Shown: positions 23,318 through 31,469 of the stretch, in pieces | Layout of the letters: every line of letters begins with the position of its first letter | Numbering within the stretch: position 1 is the first letter of the stretch | Notes under the pieces: generated by a model | Databases searched by the model: none | What the model was told of the DNA's origin: nothing | Seen by the model: the letters and a program-made list of their open reading frames with translations, nothing else | Made by a program: the position numbers and the translations under genes | IMG/VR virus record: IMGVR_UViG_3300025096_000001 | Coordinates: 64,001 to 128,000 of that record | DNA length: 64,000 nucleotides | Reading direction: 5' to 3' (one strand) | Source of the DNA: a virus

Positions 23318-25545
23318 CTCATGATACCCCTTTCCATAATTAGTCTCATCACCTCATCAACGGTGACTAAATCGTTATTTTCTCTTGTTTCGAGTTTACT
23401 TTTTTGTTTTTCATCTTCGTTACCGTCTTCTATTTCCTTATCGTTCACCCATGGACCACCATCAGGGCTAGCGATCGCACCAGCGACTGCTCCCACGCCA
23501 GTCATTTCTGACATTGGAAAACTAAGATCTAAGATAGATAATAACTTTTCAACGTTGTCTCTACCGATAAAGTCTCCAATAACCTCCATATTAGCTGCGA
23601 TATCCCCTAGGGCGGCCCGGAAGTCTGTCGCACTGTACGATTCTCCATTGGGTCTCGCTGTAGGTTCTACCGCACTCGACTGTGGGTCGATTAGTTCAAC
23701 ACCATCTTTAATATATTTTTCAGCACCAAGCCAACGACTTGCATCATTACCCTTGGTACTGGCACCCAATATTACTTTAGTGCCTGGCACCAATGGTCCG
23801 TCGCGTCCAACGTATTCATACGCGGCTGTTAACGGGGAAGCATGGTTGGAAATTCCAACCTCTACATTTGATAGTCCAGCCGTCAAAAGCTCCCATATCT
23901 TAAGAGAATCATCAGCTGTAATTTCGCGACCGTTTGGCAGCGCGCGGCCGCTCTTAGTTGGTCGCGATATAAGTACAATCACTTCATCTGCAATGGCAGC
24001 ATATTCTCGTACCATAGCAAGATGCCCATTGTGAGGTGGCTTGAATGCACCCGGTACGACTGCAACTGTTTTTGAATAGTCTGCATCAACGACTGGATCT
24101 TCATCTTCGGTTTCTTCTTCATTAAAAGGGTTTAAATTTAATCTTTCCAGAGATAGTTCTATAACCGTATTATAGATAGCTTTTTCAGCTTTCTCTTCTG
24201 GGACTATATCTATTAAAGGTACTCCTGCTAATATGTCAGCGTAAACCATTCGTGGTAATTTTTGAAACTTGTGGTCTGTTGTTTTTATTTCTTTTAACCA
24301 TTCTGATAATATTTTAGTAATGCTTTTATCTTTGGAAATTTGAATTGTTAACATGGTTGATTTTGATTCATTAGTAAACTTGGCTGATTTATCTACCATA
24401 AAATTTGCACGACTAAATTCTAATCTATCTACAAACTTGACTCCGTTTCCTGCGTGATCGACAGCCACATAACCTTCTGGGTTACTAGCAACCAAATCTC
24501 CGGTACCATTATCAACAAAGTGTTTTGTTTTATAAACAGCATTATTATATTTTTGAATAAATATATTCTTTGCTTCAAATAATAATTTAGATACCCTGAA
24601 CAAGTTAAGAAGATCTTCACTGCGCTCCTTGAAAGAACGCATCTGTTCTTCACCTTTTTGGGTGGCCTTGGCCCGGCCACGATCGCTTTTAAGACTATTA
24701 ATCCGCTTTTCTAATCTGGTTGAATACCATAAAATAAAACCCTCTAATGAGTTTTGAGGATCTTCTAAAAATTGGCCGGCTTTGATTTCGCTATTAATGT
24801 ATATATTTAATAATGCTAGTGGGAGTTCTTCATAATTAATCTTGTCGTTTAATGAATCAGATTCACTAACTAAACTAATAACTTGTGATTCCTCTTCCTC
24901 GGTTAATGTCACTGTACCAGTATCATCCGTAAAGAAAGCGTCGTCAAACCAGACACCCGGCGCACGATTTAATCCAGAAACATCTGCACCAAAGCGCGCT
25001 CCGCTATCTAAGCTATCATAAGTTGTATGAAATACAATCCCAAACTTAGATTGGCCGATTTCTCTACCAATATCAGAATTAACCGGAACAGCATATACAA
25101 TAGTGTTTGGTTTAAAGCGATAGTGAGGTTCGCCATCAATCTGTACTATATCAAGCATTCCATCGTCAAACATGAAATCGCCTTGAAGTATATTTTTAAT
25201 ACCAAGTTGGGGTAAATATTTCAGTGCTTTGGTTAGTTTATCAACCAGCCCCGGAGCATGCCCATGGTTTTTTTTGACGTCTTCTTCGGTATAGTTAATC
25301 TTAGGGACTTTATTAAAAATCGATTTCGTCCCTACAAAAAAGTGACCATTCTCAGGATTAATACCAGCAAAAATTGCGGGTGCACCATCCCACTTGACGG
25401 ATGTTTGAATCTGTGATTCAGAATTGCCTTTTAAAGTTTCTAATAATTCTAAAAGAAATGCCCGGGCCATTGAATAGCCGGCTTCACCCTGAGTGAGCAC
25501 CAATTCTTCAAGATGGGTCAGGTGTGTATTTGCGCCACCAGCCAT
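23314..25545 (-). CDS. Ligase-like nucleotidyltransferase fused to HxGH adenylyl/cytidylyltransferase
   Basis: 743 aa. The N-terminal part contains a covalent-nucleotidyltransferase motif SVKWDGAPAIFAG (Lys51-x-D-G), then FVGTKS, LQGDFMF, FGIVFHTTYDS, and EGYVAVDHAG..KFVD, matching motifs I-V of DNA/RNA ligases and capping enzymes. After an acidic linker (EEETEDEDPVVDAD) a second domain begins VVPGAFKPPHNGHLAMVREY, an HxGH nucleotidyltransferase motif with ..VLISRPTKSGR. An RNA repair or cofactor-related bifunctional enzyme is inferred. Related ligase-like proteins occur in T4-like marine phages. Confidence 0.85.
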   Translation of the reverse strand: MAGGANTHLTHLEELVLTQGEAGYSMARAFLLELLETLKGNSESQIQTSVKWDGAPAIFAGINPENGHFFVGTKSIFNKVPKINYTEEDVKKNHGHAPGLVDKLTKALKYLPQLGIKNILQGDFMFDDGMLDIVQIDGEPHYRFKPNTIVYAVPVNSDIGREIGQSKFGIVFHTTYDSLDSGARFGADVSGLNRAPGVWFDDAFFTDDTGTVTLTEEEESQVISLVSESDSLNDKINYEELPLALLNIYINSEIKAGQFLEDPQNSLEGFILWYSTRLEKRINSLKSDRGRAKATQKGEEQMRSFKERSEDLLNLFRVSKLLFEAKNIFIQKYNNAVYKTKHFVDNGTGDLVASNPEGYVAVDHAGNGVKFVDRLEFSRANFMVDKSAKFTNESKSTMLTIQISKDKSITKILSEWLKEIKTTDHKFQKLPRMVYADILAGVPLIDIVPEEKAEKAIYNTVIELSLERLNLNPFNEEETEDEDPVVDADYSKTVAVVPGAFKPPHNGHLAMVREYAAIADEVIVLISRPTKSGRALPNGREITADDSLKIWELLTAGLSNVEVGISNHASPLTAAYEYVGRDGPLVPGTKVILGASTKGNDASRWLGAEKYIKDGVELIDPQSSAVEPTARPNGESYSATDFRAALGDIAANMEVIGDFIGRDNVEKLLSILDLSFPMSEMTGVGAVAGAIASPDGGPWVNDKEIEDGNEDEKQKSKLETRENNDLVTVDEVMRLIMERGIMR

Positions 25546-25551
25546 AGTAGT

Positions 25552-26343
25552 TTAACCCTTTATTTTTAGTGCATACGCAATAATTTCTTTAAGCCTTGCT
25601 TCAGAAAGATCTGATTTGTGTTGGTCCATATCGCGTTTTCCGGGAAAGTCTTCTTCGACAACTTCATCGTCTTCCATAAGTTCTTCGCCGTCGCCCTCTT
25701 CATCCGTGCAGTCATCGCCTTCCTCATCCAATCTACGGCCGGCAGTGTTACGACCAGCAACCCGATCGGGCCTATCCGTTTTAGTCTGCTCTTCGATCTC
25801 TTCTTCTTCCTCGATGGCATCTTCGGCCGATTCACTGAGCTTATTGAGATCCATTTTGAATCCCCATGCTTCTGAAAGGAGACTCTTGATTTCTCCGTTT
25901 TTCCAATCTTTTGTTGACATTATAATGTCTCCTTTTTGTAAATGTTCAAAATAAATAGTATTCTCGCGCTTTAAAGTGTCCTCAAAATCGCGAAGGCACA
26001 TACTGCCTTTCATATTTGCTTCTTGCTCCATTTTCCGCAAGTGAGGGTTGGTTTGAGCATAACCTTCGCCCATTTCGCCTACATCATCAAATTGGCCATC
26101 GCAGTTTTGTTTATGATGTACTAACTCATGTCCTAAAGAACGTAAAATATCTTTTGGGTGTCTATTAGAGATATAAAGAGTGACAGATCTTTGCTCTGGA
26201 TCATAAAAAGCAGTTTTTCCTAACGGATTGGTTGCGTTTTTTGAGTCTTGTCGGAGAAACAGTCTGGGGGGATTTTCAAAACCAATTTGATCTTGAGCAA
26301 AAGGCATAAATTGCTTGATCAAGGATTTTAAAATATCATGCAT
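25552..26343 (-). CDS. Putative zinc metallopeptidase with acidic C-terminal tail
   Basis: 263 aa from ATG; a TTG seven codons earlier is in frame. RSLGHELVHHKQNCDG around residue 78 is an HExxH site and KMEQEANMKG offers the downstream glutamate ligand. The second half is extremely acidic (EEEEEIEEQT, EEGDDCTDEEGDGEELMEDDE) and ends with a helical SEARLKEIIAYALK. It could be a virion-associated protease, or a maturation enzyme with an acidic scaffold-like tail. Confidence 0.65.
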   Translation of the reverse strand: MHDILKSLIKQFMPFAQDQIGFENPPRLFLRQDSKNATNPLGKTAFYDPEQRSVTLYISNRHPKDILRSLGHELVHHKQNCDGQFDDVGEMGEGYAQTNPHLRKMEQEANMKGSMCLRDFEDTLKRENTIYFEHLQKGDIIMSTKDWKNGEIKSLLSEAWGFKMDLNKLSESAEDAIEEEEEIEEQTKTDRPDRVAGRNTAGRRLDEEGDDCTDEEGDGEELMEDDEVVEEDFPGKRDMDQHKSDLSEARLKEIIAYALKIKG

Positions 26344-26375
26344 AATAGTATATTCCCATATCAATATATAAATAG

Positions 26376-26654
26376 TTACTGTTCTGTCAATTTATCTTGA
26401 TTTTGCTCCGATGCACGCGAAACCAAACGCAAACTTAGCGAAAATAATTCAATTTCTCCATCATTGCCATCGATTGGTAGTACAGTAGAGATAGAAACTA
26501 GCCGGTTAGACATAAATTTATTTTTAGATTCAATAACAACACCATAATGAGAAGTCCAACTTTCATCTAACGAGTCCCACCGTCGCCATTCGACAATATC
26601 CCCGGCAGATAAATCCTCGGAACAAATTTCGCCATACGGTTTTTTTTCTTTCAT
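26376..26654 (-). CDS. SH3/KOW-like small protein
   Basis: 92 aa. DLSAGDIVEWRRWDSLDESW followed by YGVVIESKNKFM matches the opening x-x-G-D-[IL]-V and the second strand [YG]-[GIV]-V-V of the array family, so it is a distant member outside the array. CTATTTATTTGTCGAG precedes the ATG. Confidence 0.6.
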   Translation of the reverse strand: MKEKKPYGEICSEDLSAGDIVEWRRWDSLDESWTSHYGVVIESKNKFMSNRLVSISTVLPIDGNDGEIELFSLSLRLVSRASEQNQDKLTEQ

Positions 26655-26686
26655 CTCGACAAATAAATAGACTTATTTATCATATA

Positions 26687-26839
26687 TTAGACTATTCTAT
26701 CGGTATTTTTAAATTTTGAAGCATATAATAGCGCCAATATGGTCACTACAGTATATTCGAAACCAAAAAACCCATAAAATGCCCAAGTTGATAGGAGGAA
26801 AAGCATAGTTTTCCAGCCTTTACCAAATGTAAACAACAT
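26687..26839 (-). CDS. Tiny membrane protein
   Basis: 50 aa; the ATG overlaps the upstream stop as TAATG. Two hydrophobic stretches (MLFLLSTWAFYGFFGF and YTVVTILALLYASKF) with positive ends. Likely an inner-membrane protein; a holin-like role is possible but unsupported. Confidence 0.6.
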   Translation of the reverse strand: MLFTFGKGWKTMLFLLSTWAFYGFFGFEYTVVTILALLYASKFKNTDRIV

Positions 26840-27132
26840 TAATCACACTCTGTTAATATAAGTTCGTCTGGGTCAATACAAATAGTCAACCCATCTGTAG
26901 TATACACTAGGTTTCTTCCTTTGTAATCATATTTTTCAGCTAATATATATGCTTTGGTCCCTCTGGCAACCCTAACCATCATTTTTGTTGTTGGATCGAA
27001 GCACCATATATAGCCACCACTTCCTACAATACAGTATTCTGGTATTAACTCATACTCTTTATCTATTTCTTCACCAGAGAGTTGATTCATTAAACGTTTA
27101 AAGTAGTCGGAAGTGTCTTGTTTCTTTGCCAT
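26839..27132 (-). CDS. Hypothetical beta-rich protein
   Basis: 97 aa from the second Met of the open frame. N-terminal helix (KKQDTSDYFKRLMNQL), then beta segments with YCIVGSGGYIWCFDP and VARGTKAYILAEKYDYKGRNLVY. No family recognised. Same operon as the coiled-coil membrane protein. Confidence 0.5.
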   Translation of the reverse strand: MAKKQDTSDYFKRLMNQLSGEEIDKEYELIPEYCIVGSGGYIWCFDPTTKMMVRVARGTKAYILAEKYDYKGRNLVYTTDGLTICIDPDELILTECD

Positions 27133-27152
27133 CAAAGTAACTAGCGAGCTTG

Positions 27153-27476
27153 TTACATAAAATTTGATATAAAGAGAGCACAAGCCATTGCAAATTGTAT
27201 TACGGCAAAAATAGTCACCGCTTTTGTCTTGAAAGTCTTCAAATCTTCAATTTCTTGAAGAGCATTTTTTAACTGTGGTGGTGAAGCAATATCATCCATT
27301 TTCTCTTTCCAGGCTTTCAGATCTTGGACTCTATCCTCTTTGGCTTTTAGTTCAGTTAATTGGCCCTTTACATCTTGAAGTTCGTTACGCAACCCTTCGA
27401 TCCCACCAGATAGGGTTTCCAATTGTTGTAAAACTAGTTTTGAGTAGGTTTCCCACCCGTTTCCATTATCAGACAT
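27153..27476 (-). CDS. Coiled-coil protein with C-terminal transmembrane anchor (XhlA/holin-like)
   Basis: 107 aa from the ATG 8 nt after GGAGG; the longer frame start is less likely. A heptad-rich helix (LQQLETLSGGIEGLRNELQD to KEDRVQDLKAWKEKM) is followed by one C-terminal TM helix (VTIFAVIQFAMACALFISNF). This layout is shared with hemolysin XhlA and tail-anchored phage lysis accessory proteins. Lysis role is inferred. Confidence 0.6.
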   Translation of the reverse strand: MSDNGNGWETYSKLVLQQLETLSGGIEGLRNELQDVKGQLTELKAKEDRVQDLKAWKEKMDDIASPPQLKNALQEIEDLKTFKTKAVTIFAVIQFAMACALFISNFM

Positions 27477-27507
27477 AAGCGCATCCTCCAAAATAAATAG
27501 TTTTAAA

Positions 27508-28113
27508 CTAAGTTAAATTTGGATTTCCTTCGCTCACTTTATAAATGTCAAACTTTTCGATGCGGTTGGTATTAGATGTTTCCTTTTTTATTGCTGCCAT
27601 ATCAGAGATGTTGTTATCGGAGTCATCAAAAAACTCTATTTCTCTGATATTATCATATTTTGAAAGGATGATATCTCTTATGTATTCGCCTTTATTTCCG
27701 CCGGCATTACCAACCATAATAATATCTTTCGTTTCAATAGGTTCATCAAAAGTTTGTAAAACTCTATGAATATCATCGATAGAGACCGGTGCACGGGCGG
27801 TTAAAACCATTACTTGTGTATTGGGATCCGCCAACCGATCTCTTAAAATTGATGTAATACTGGGATTTTCAACTGCATTATGTACTTCATCAAGCGGCGA
27901 GAAATCAAAATCGTAATTGCCATCGGCTTTCAATTGATCATACTTCTTTTGTGTGCGAATTTTAAATTCTTGACCAGTTCGTTTGTCAATAGCATTAATA
28001 TGTCCCTCAGAAAAAGCAATTGTTTCATCGAAATCAAAGACTGACAACCGTGTGACAGTCTCAATATTCTCAAGTAAAACAAAACTGCGCCAATTTTCAA
28101 ATAGAAACTTCAC
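27508..28113 (-). CDS. HAD-superfamily phosphatase with capsid-targeting-like N-terminal tag
   Basis: 201 aa. Residues 1-15 read MKFLFENWRSFVLLE, the recurrent tag of this region ending in L-L-E. The catalytic domain follows: motif I VFDFDETIA, motif II VMVLTARAP, acidic motif FFDDSDNNI. This resembles the small HAD/polynucleotide-kinase-3'-phosphatase-like proteins of T4-like phages. If the tag works as inferred, the enzyme is packaged in the head and delivered with the DNA. ATGA overlap with the next tagged gene. Confidence 0.75.
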   Translation of the reverse strand: MKFLFENWRSFVLLENIETVTRLSVFDFDETIAFSEGHINAIDKRTGQEFKIRTQKKYDQLKADGNYDFDFSPLDEVHNAVENPSITSILRDRLADPNTQVMVLTARAPVSIDDIHRVLQTFDEPIETKDIIMVGNAGGNKGEYIRDIILSKYDNIREIEFFDDSDNNISDMAAIKKETSNTNRIEKFDIYKVSEGNPNLT

Positions 28114-28622
28114 GAAGTTTCATCTCGTATAACAACATGTTTATCGGTTTCTTTAGCAATCGCCATTCGAATAAAATCATTAATAGTCATAATATCGCTT
28201 ATACAAGTCTCTGCACGTACTTTACTGAGAACTTGTTCTTCGTACATTTCGTCTAATTGTCTAAGGATATCGTCTTCGAGAACCTTAATCAACTCGGGGT
28301 CAATTTTAAGATGCCCAAGTATTGGATAATCTGCTACTTGATCATATTGAACCTCTGAGTCAGCAAATTCATGCTTTACTTTTAAAAGTACATCGTGTAT
28401 ATCTAATCCAGCAGAAATAATATCCCCAATAACGGGTATCCATCCAATTAATTTTTTACCTAAATCAACCCCCCATCCTTTTAACCGGTCAACATCTTCC
28501 CCGCGTTTTTCGGCGTCTTGCATTTTATCTATGGTGCCCATTAAAGAACCAACAGTAACGCATTTTTGTGGTTGCTCTTCTTCGTCTAAATAACGGCGCC
28601 AATTTTCAAATAGGTGTTTCAT
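28110..28622 (-). CDS. Tagged protein with an amphipathic/hydrophobic helix
   Basis: 170 aa beginning MKHLFENWRRYLDEEEQ (tag ending L-D-E). The middle holds a glycine-rich hydrophobic helix (GKKLIGWIPVIGDIISAGLD) that could insert in a membrane; the C-terminal half is acidic and helical. No enzyme motif. A head-packaged protein acting at entry is one possibility. Confidence 0.65.
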   Translation of the reverse strand: MKHLFENWRRYLDEEEQPQKCVTVGSLMGTIDKMQDAEKRGEDVDRLKGWGVDLGKKLIGWIPVIGDIISAGLDIHDVLLKVKHEFADSEVQYDQVADYPILGHLKIDPELIKVLEDDILRQLDEMYEEQVLSKVRAETCISDIMTINDFIRMAIAKETDKHVVIRDETS

Positions 28623-28665
28623 TTGTCGCTCCTCTTTTTTTCTTTTTTAAGTCTTCTATGTTTCA

Positions 28666-29682
28666 TTATATACTCTTTAAGTCAAACAAACCGAGATCAG
28701 TAATTACAAAACCTTTTGTACTAGGTCGCACCATTACATTACCAGAGTGTACATCTTTGGGTTGCCAGTTTTGTTGATCGAGAAAATACTTCATTGCACG
28801 CATTAAGCCTTCAGCTTCAGGAAAGTTTCTCTCAACTTTCTCTCCGTGTTTGCCAGCGGCGCTGACTCTTCCGTGCCCACCATGGATTGGCACAATTTGT
28901 TTTTCAAGAATATCTTGAAGCACATCTTCTAAATCACGTTTAAGATACTGAGGACTGTCAGAATAAAGAGGATCGTTTTTTAAGTACTCCATAGACTCTT
29001 CAACAATTAAATCAGCAAGAGTACTCCACGGTGCCCCTTCCCAATTATATCCAACCATTTCAGTGACTCTTTTCATTACTGCGTTTGGTACATTGTGTAT
29101 AATATCTTGGTATACTTGGCGATCGCCCTGCATCAACATAAGATTACCATGGAGAGCCATATTGATAACTTCATAAATTGCTTCAGTGTCTTTAAATAAT
29201 CTAGTGTACTTTTCGTGTCGTGAGATATCAGAGTCTTCGTCGTTTAGTCTGAGTATATCTGCTTTTATCCTATCGGGAATATCCTCTAACAATTCCATAA
29301 AAATAAAATAATCTTTTGTTGTTTCTATTATATTATACACGTCTGGGAGGTATTTTGCAAATTTTTCATTCATTGACGCTTTGTTATCCATGGCAAAGCG
29401 GTAGTTTTGCGCTTCTCTCTTAGAACTTTTCGGACCGCCGTAGAGAGCCTTTACCACATGCTTCATCGCATTTCGCTCGCCGGTCTTTTTGTTCTCGACC
29501 AAATAAACTTCGCCCATTTGACCTTTACCTAGCTTACGGTCAAAATGATATCCTGCTTCTTCAGCACCCTGTCTTGCTCTCTTTTTTTGATCGCTCTCGA
29601 CGTCTCTCCAAGACTTACCACCCATGTCCATGGTTTCTTCTTCGTTTAAAAACCTTCGCCAGTTTTCAAGTAGGAGTTTCAT
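28666..29682 (-). CDS. Serine/threonine protein kinase-like protein with capsid-targeting-like tag
   Basis: 338 aa. Tag MKLLLENWRRFLNEEE at 1-16. Kinase features: glycine loop KLGKGQMGEVYLVEN (51-63), lysine in NAMKHVV (Lys74), hinge FIFMELLED, catalytic loop PKDVHSGNVMV (D..N, with HRD replaced by KDV-H) and ITDLGLFDL in place of DFG. All core polar residues for catalysis are present, though with substitutions. A kinase packaged in the virion would be analogous in role to injected modifying enzymes of T4 or T7; that is inference. Confidence 0.82.
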   Translation of the reverse strand: MKLLLENWRRFLNEEETMDMGGKSWRDVESDQKKRARQGAEEAGYHFDRKLGKGQMGEVYLVENKKTGERNAMKHVVKALYGGPKSSKREAQNYRFAMDNKASMNEKFAKYLPDVYNIIETTKDYFIFMELLEDIPDRIKADILRLNDEDSDISRHEKYTRLFKDTEAIYEVINMALHGNLMLMQGDRQVYQDIIHNVPNAVMKRVTEMVGYNWEGAPWSTLADLIVEESMEYLKNDPLYSDSPQYLKRDLEDVLQDILEKQIVPIHGGHGRVSAAGKHGEKVERNFPEAEGLMRAMKYFLDQQNWQPKDVHSGNVMVRPSTKGFVITDLGLFDLKSI

Positions 29683-29895
29683 TTATTGTTTCCTCTTACA
29701 TAAGCGCTCGATTTCTTTAATATTATCTGAAACGGCCGATGTAAATAAAAAAGGAAAAACTGAGTGTATTAAACACTGGATAGACAATACTCCCAAAAGG
29801 AAGCTGATGCTTGTCGCGCCAATTAAATGTTCAAAGTATGTTTCATTCTGAGATTCTATATGTAACTTTAACTTTGAATCATTAAACCAATGCAT
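29683..29895 (-). CDS. Membrane protein, DUF6356-like
   Basis: 70 aa. NETYFEHLIGATSISFLLGVLS followed by IQCLIHSVFPFLFT matches my recollection of the short DUF6356 family (ETYFEH.. then LIHALFPFLF). One or two TM helices. The start overlaps the end of the nuclease gene by 1 nt. Function unknown. Confidence 0.65.
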   Translation of the reverse strand: MHWFNDSKLKLHIESQNETYFEHLIGATSISFLLGVLSIQCLIHSVFPFLFTSAVSDNIKEIERLCKRKQ

Positions 29896-30227
29896 TATCT
29901 ATATTCCTTTGCTAAACCTTCTTTAATTAGTAATTTATTAACATTAACGTCATTAATTAATATTGTTCCTAGACATCTTCCATATTTTCCAACACCATGA
30001 GATTCTAAAATAAAATTGTCTTTAGAATCCCTCATAAGCTCTATTAAATACTCCTTGGCTGCAATACCCGCTTTCTTTTCTTTAAGGTCCCTGGTGCGTG
30101 TTTCTGGCGCATTAATGCCATATAAGCGGATAAGTATCTGGTACCGTAAACCAAACCCAAGATCAACTGAGGCTTCAATCGTGTCACCGTCTATAACTCT
30201 GATAAGCTTTGCATGATATTTATACAT
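29895..30227 (-). CDS. Staphylococcal nuclease-like (thermonuclease) protein
   Basis: 110 aa. KLIRVIDGDTIEASVDLGFG, then IRLYGINAPETRTRDLKE carrying the catalytic Arg/Glu region, AAKEYLIELM, and GKYGRCLGTILIN with the second catalytic Arg. A compact SNase fold without signal peptide. The ATG follows CTATTTATTATA without an obvious Shine-Dalgarno site. Confidence 0.85.
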   Translation of the reverse strand: MYKYHAKLIRVIDGDTIEASVDLGFGLRYQILIRLYGINAPETRTRDLKEKKAGIAAKEYLIELMRDSKDNFILESHGVGKYGRCLGTILINDVNVNKLLIKEGLAKEYR

Positions 30228-30241
30228 TATAATAAATAGGT

Positions 30242-30727
30242 TTAGGGTCGCGCACGCAGATTCTTATCCCCGCGCCCGCCTTTGATCCAAGCCCGATGCA
30301 TCATATGGCCAGTGATAGAATTATCCGAAAAACCTAGTGCGTGCCCTATCTCATGTTCTAATACTCTCTCAGTAGATTCCCAGCCTGTTTTGATCTCGAT
30401 TTTTGATTTAATAATTTCCCCAGTGGTAGTATTCCACCATGTTTTAGTTGTTCCTAAATGGCTGTTAAAATTAAAACCCTGGCTTGGTATATCAATCATG
30501 ATTACCCCATATGGCGGCTCGCCTCTGGCACAAAATATATTATCTGGCAGCGCCTTTCTAATATTACCAAATGAGTGTCCAAGCGGCCGCCAAAAATCGA
30601 CGGCTTTATTAACCCTTGATATAGTAACGCGGGAACTATCACATATTAATATATCCGGATTATGTGGCCATGTTTGAAAACCGCTGAACAGCTGAGATAC
30701 TAATAGCAAGCCTGTATATAAACCCAC
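30242..30727 (-). CDS. Secreted matrixin-like metalloprotease
   Basis: 161 aa with a GTG start behind AAGGAGG. The N-terminus (VGLYTGLLLVSQLFSGF) is a short signal-like segment. The zinc site EHEIGHALGFSDN (HExxHxxGxxD) near residue 127 is diagnostic of matrixins/metzincins, followed by MMHRAW as the Met-turn. Two cysteines (ILICDSS, NIFCARG) could form a disulfide. Likely exported to the periplasm or outside. Confidence 0.82.
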   Translation of the reverse strand: MGLYTGLLLVSQLFSGFQTWPHNPDILICDSSRVTISRVNKAVDFWRPLGHSFGNIRKALPDNIFCARGEPPYGVIMIDIPSQGFNFNSHLGTTKTWWNTTTGEIIKSKIEIKTGWESTERVLEHEIGHALGFSDNSITGHMMHRAWIKGGRGDKNLRARP

Positions 30728-30770
30728 AAGGTACCCTCCTTCATGGTCATATATTAATACTTAGTTTTGT

Positions 30771-31364
30771 TTATAATAAACTATCAATCACTGAACGAAC
30801 ATATTGTTCATTGAAACCAACAGCACCCACATGGATTTTTAGATTTTTGTCTATAAACACATATGTTGGAAAACCTCCCACAAGATATCCAGTTTCACCG
30901 GTTGGGTCAAGGACACTTCTATCAGCATACAAGACTGGCGCAGTTGTTATATTGTGTGAGGACACCCATTGATCAATTTCCGCCTCGGTCGGTGGTTCAC
31001 CACTAACTCCATCAACCAAGACTGTTACAAAATTAATTTTATCAGCGTACTCATCTTGCAGCGGCTGAACATAATGTCCTGCATTTTGACACGGCCCACA
31101 CCACACGGTTGAAAAATCAAGAATTACTACCTTGCCTTCTTGTTCATACAGTTGCCACACTTCCTTGTTCTGATCATAGAAGATCATATTACAAACTTTT
31201 GAACCAATAGCTTTCTGATCACAGTCTATTGTATTAATAATTCCGAATTGTTCTGGAATTTGCTCTTCTTCAACAACTGAAACAGCAGAATCTTCCGAAA
31301 CTTCTAAAACCGTTGGACCACATGCTTCACATCCTAAAGCAAAAAACAGTATATATTTTAGCAT
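30771..31364 (-). CDS. Thioredoxin-fold (TlpA/redoxin-like) envelope protein
   Basis: 197 aa. The N-terminal MLKYILFFALGCEACG looks like a short lipoprotein-type signal (Cys12), followed by a Glu-rich linker. The thioredoxin domain has VVILDFSTVWCGPCQNAG (WCGPC active site near residue 90) and a cis-Pro loop VGGFPTYVFI. Probably a membrane-attached thiol oxidoreductase acting on envelope proteins. Confidence 0.82.
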   Translation of the reverse strand: MLKYILFFALGCEACGPTVLEVSEDSAVSVVEEEQIPEQFGIINTIDCDQKAIGSKVCNMIFYDQNKEVWQLYEQEGKVVILDFSTVWCGPCQNAGHYVQPLQDEYADKINFVTVLVDGVSGEPPTEAEIDQWVSSHNITTAPVLYADRSVLDPTGETGYLVGGFPTYVFIDKNLKIHVGAVGFNEQYVRSVIDSLL

Positions 31365-31399
31365 TTTAACTTACCCCCTAAAGTATTTAGTGAGCAAAA

Positions 31400-31468
31400 T
31401 CACGAAGAATAAAAATGTCTCCAATTTTTAAGCAGGAGCTTCCTAAGATATTTAATAATTGTTTTCAT
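31400..31468 (-). CDS. 22-aa ORF consisting of an ENWR-like tag
   Basis: Encodes MKTIIKYLRKLLLKNWRHFY plus two Ser. KLLLKNWRHFY clearly resembles the MKLLLENWRRF tag of neighbouring genes but lacks the [LI]-x-E end and any following domain. It starts 1 nt after the upstream stop. It could be a decayed tagged gene or a free peptide. Confidence 0.4.
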   Translation of the reverse strand: MKTIIKYLRKLLLKNWRHFYSS

Positions 31469-31469
31469 T

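Noticed and set aside
23276-24034. 252-codon plus-strand ORF
   Set aside because: A shadow of the HxGH domain of the minus-strand fusion protein; Ser/Pro/Leu-rich composition, no start signal.
28110-28622. Toxin-antitoxin pair with the neighbouring HAD gene
   Set aside because: Both genes carry the same tag and overlap like the other virion candidates; nothing in either matches a known toxin or antitoxin.
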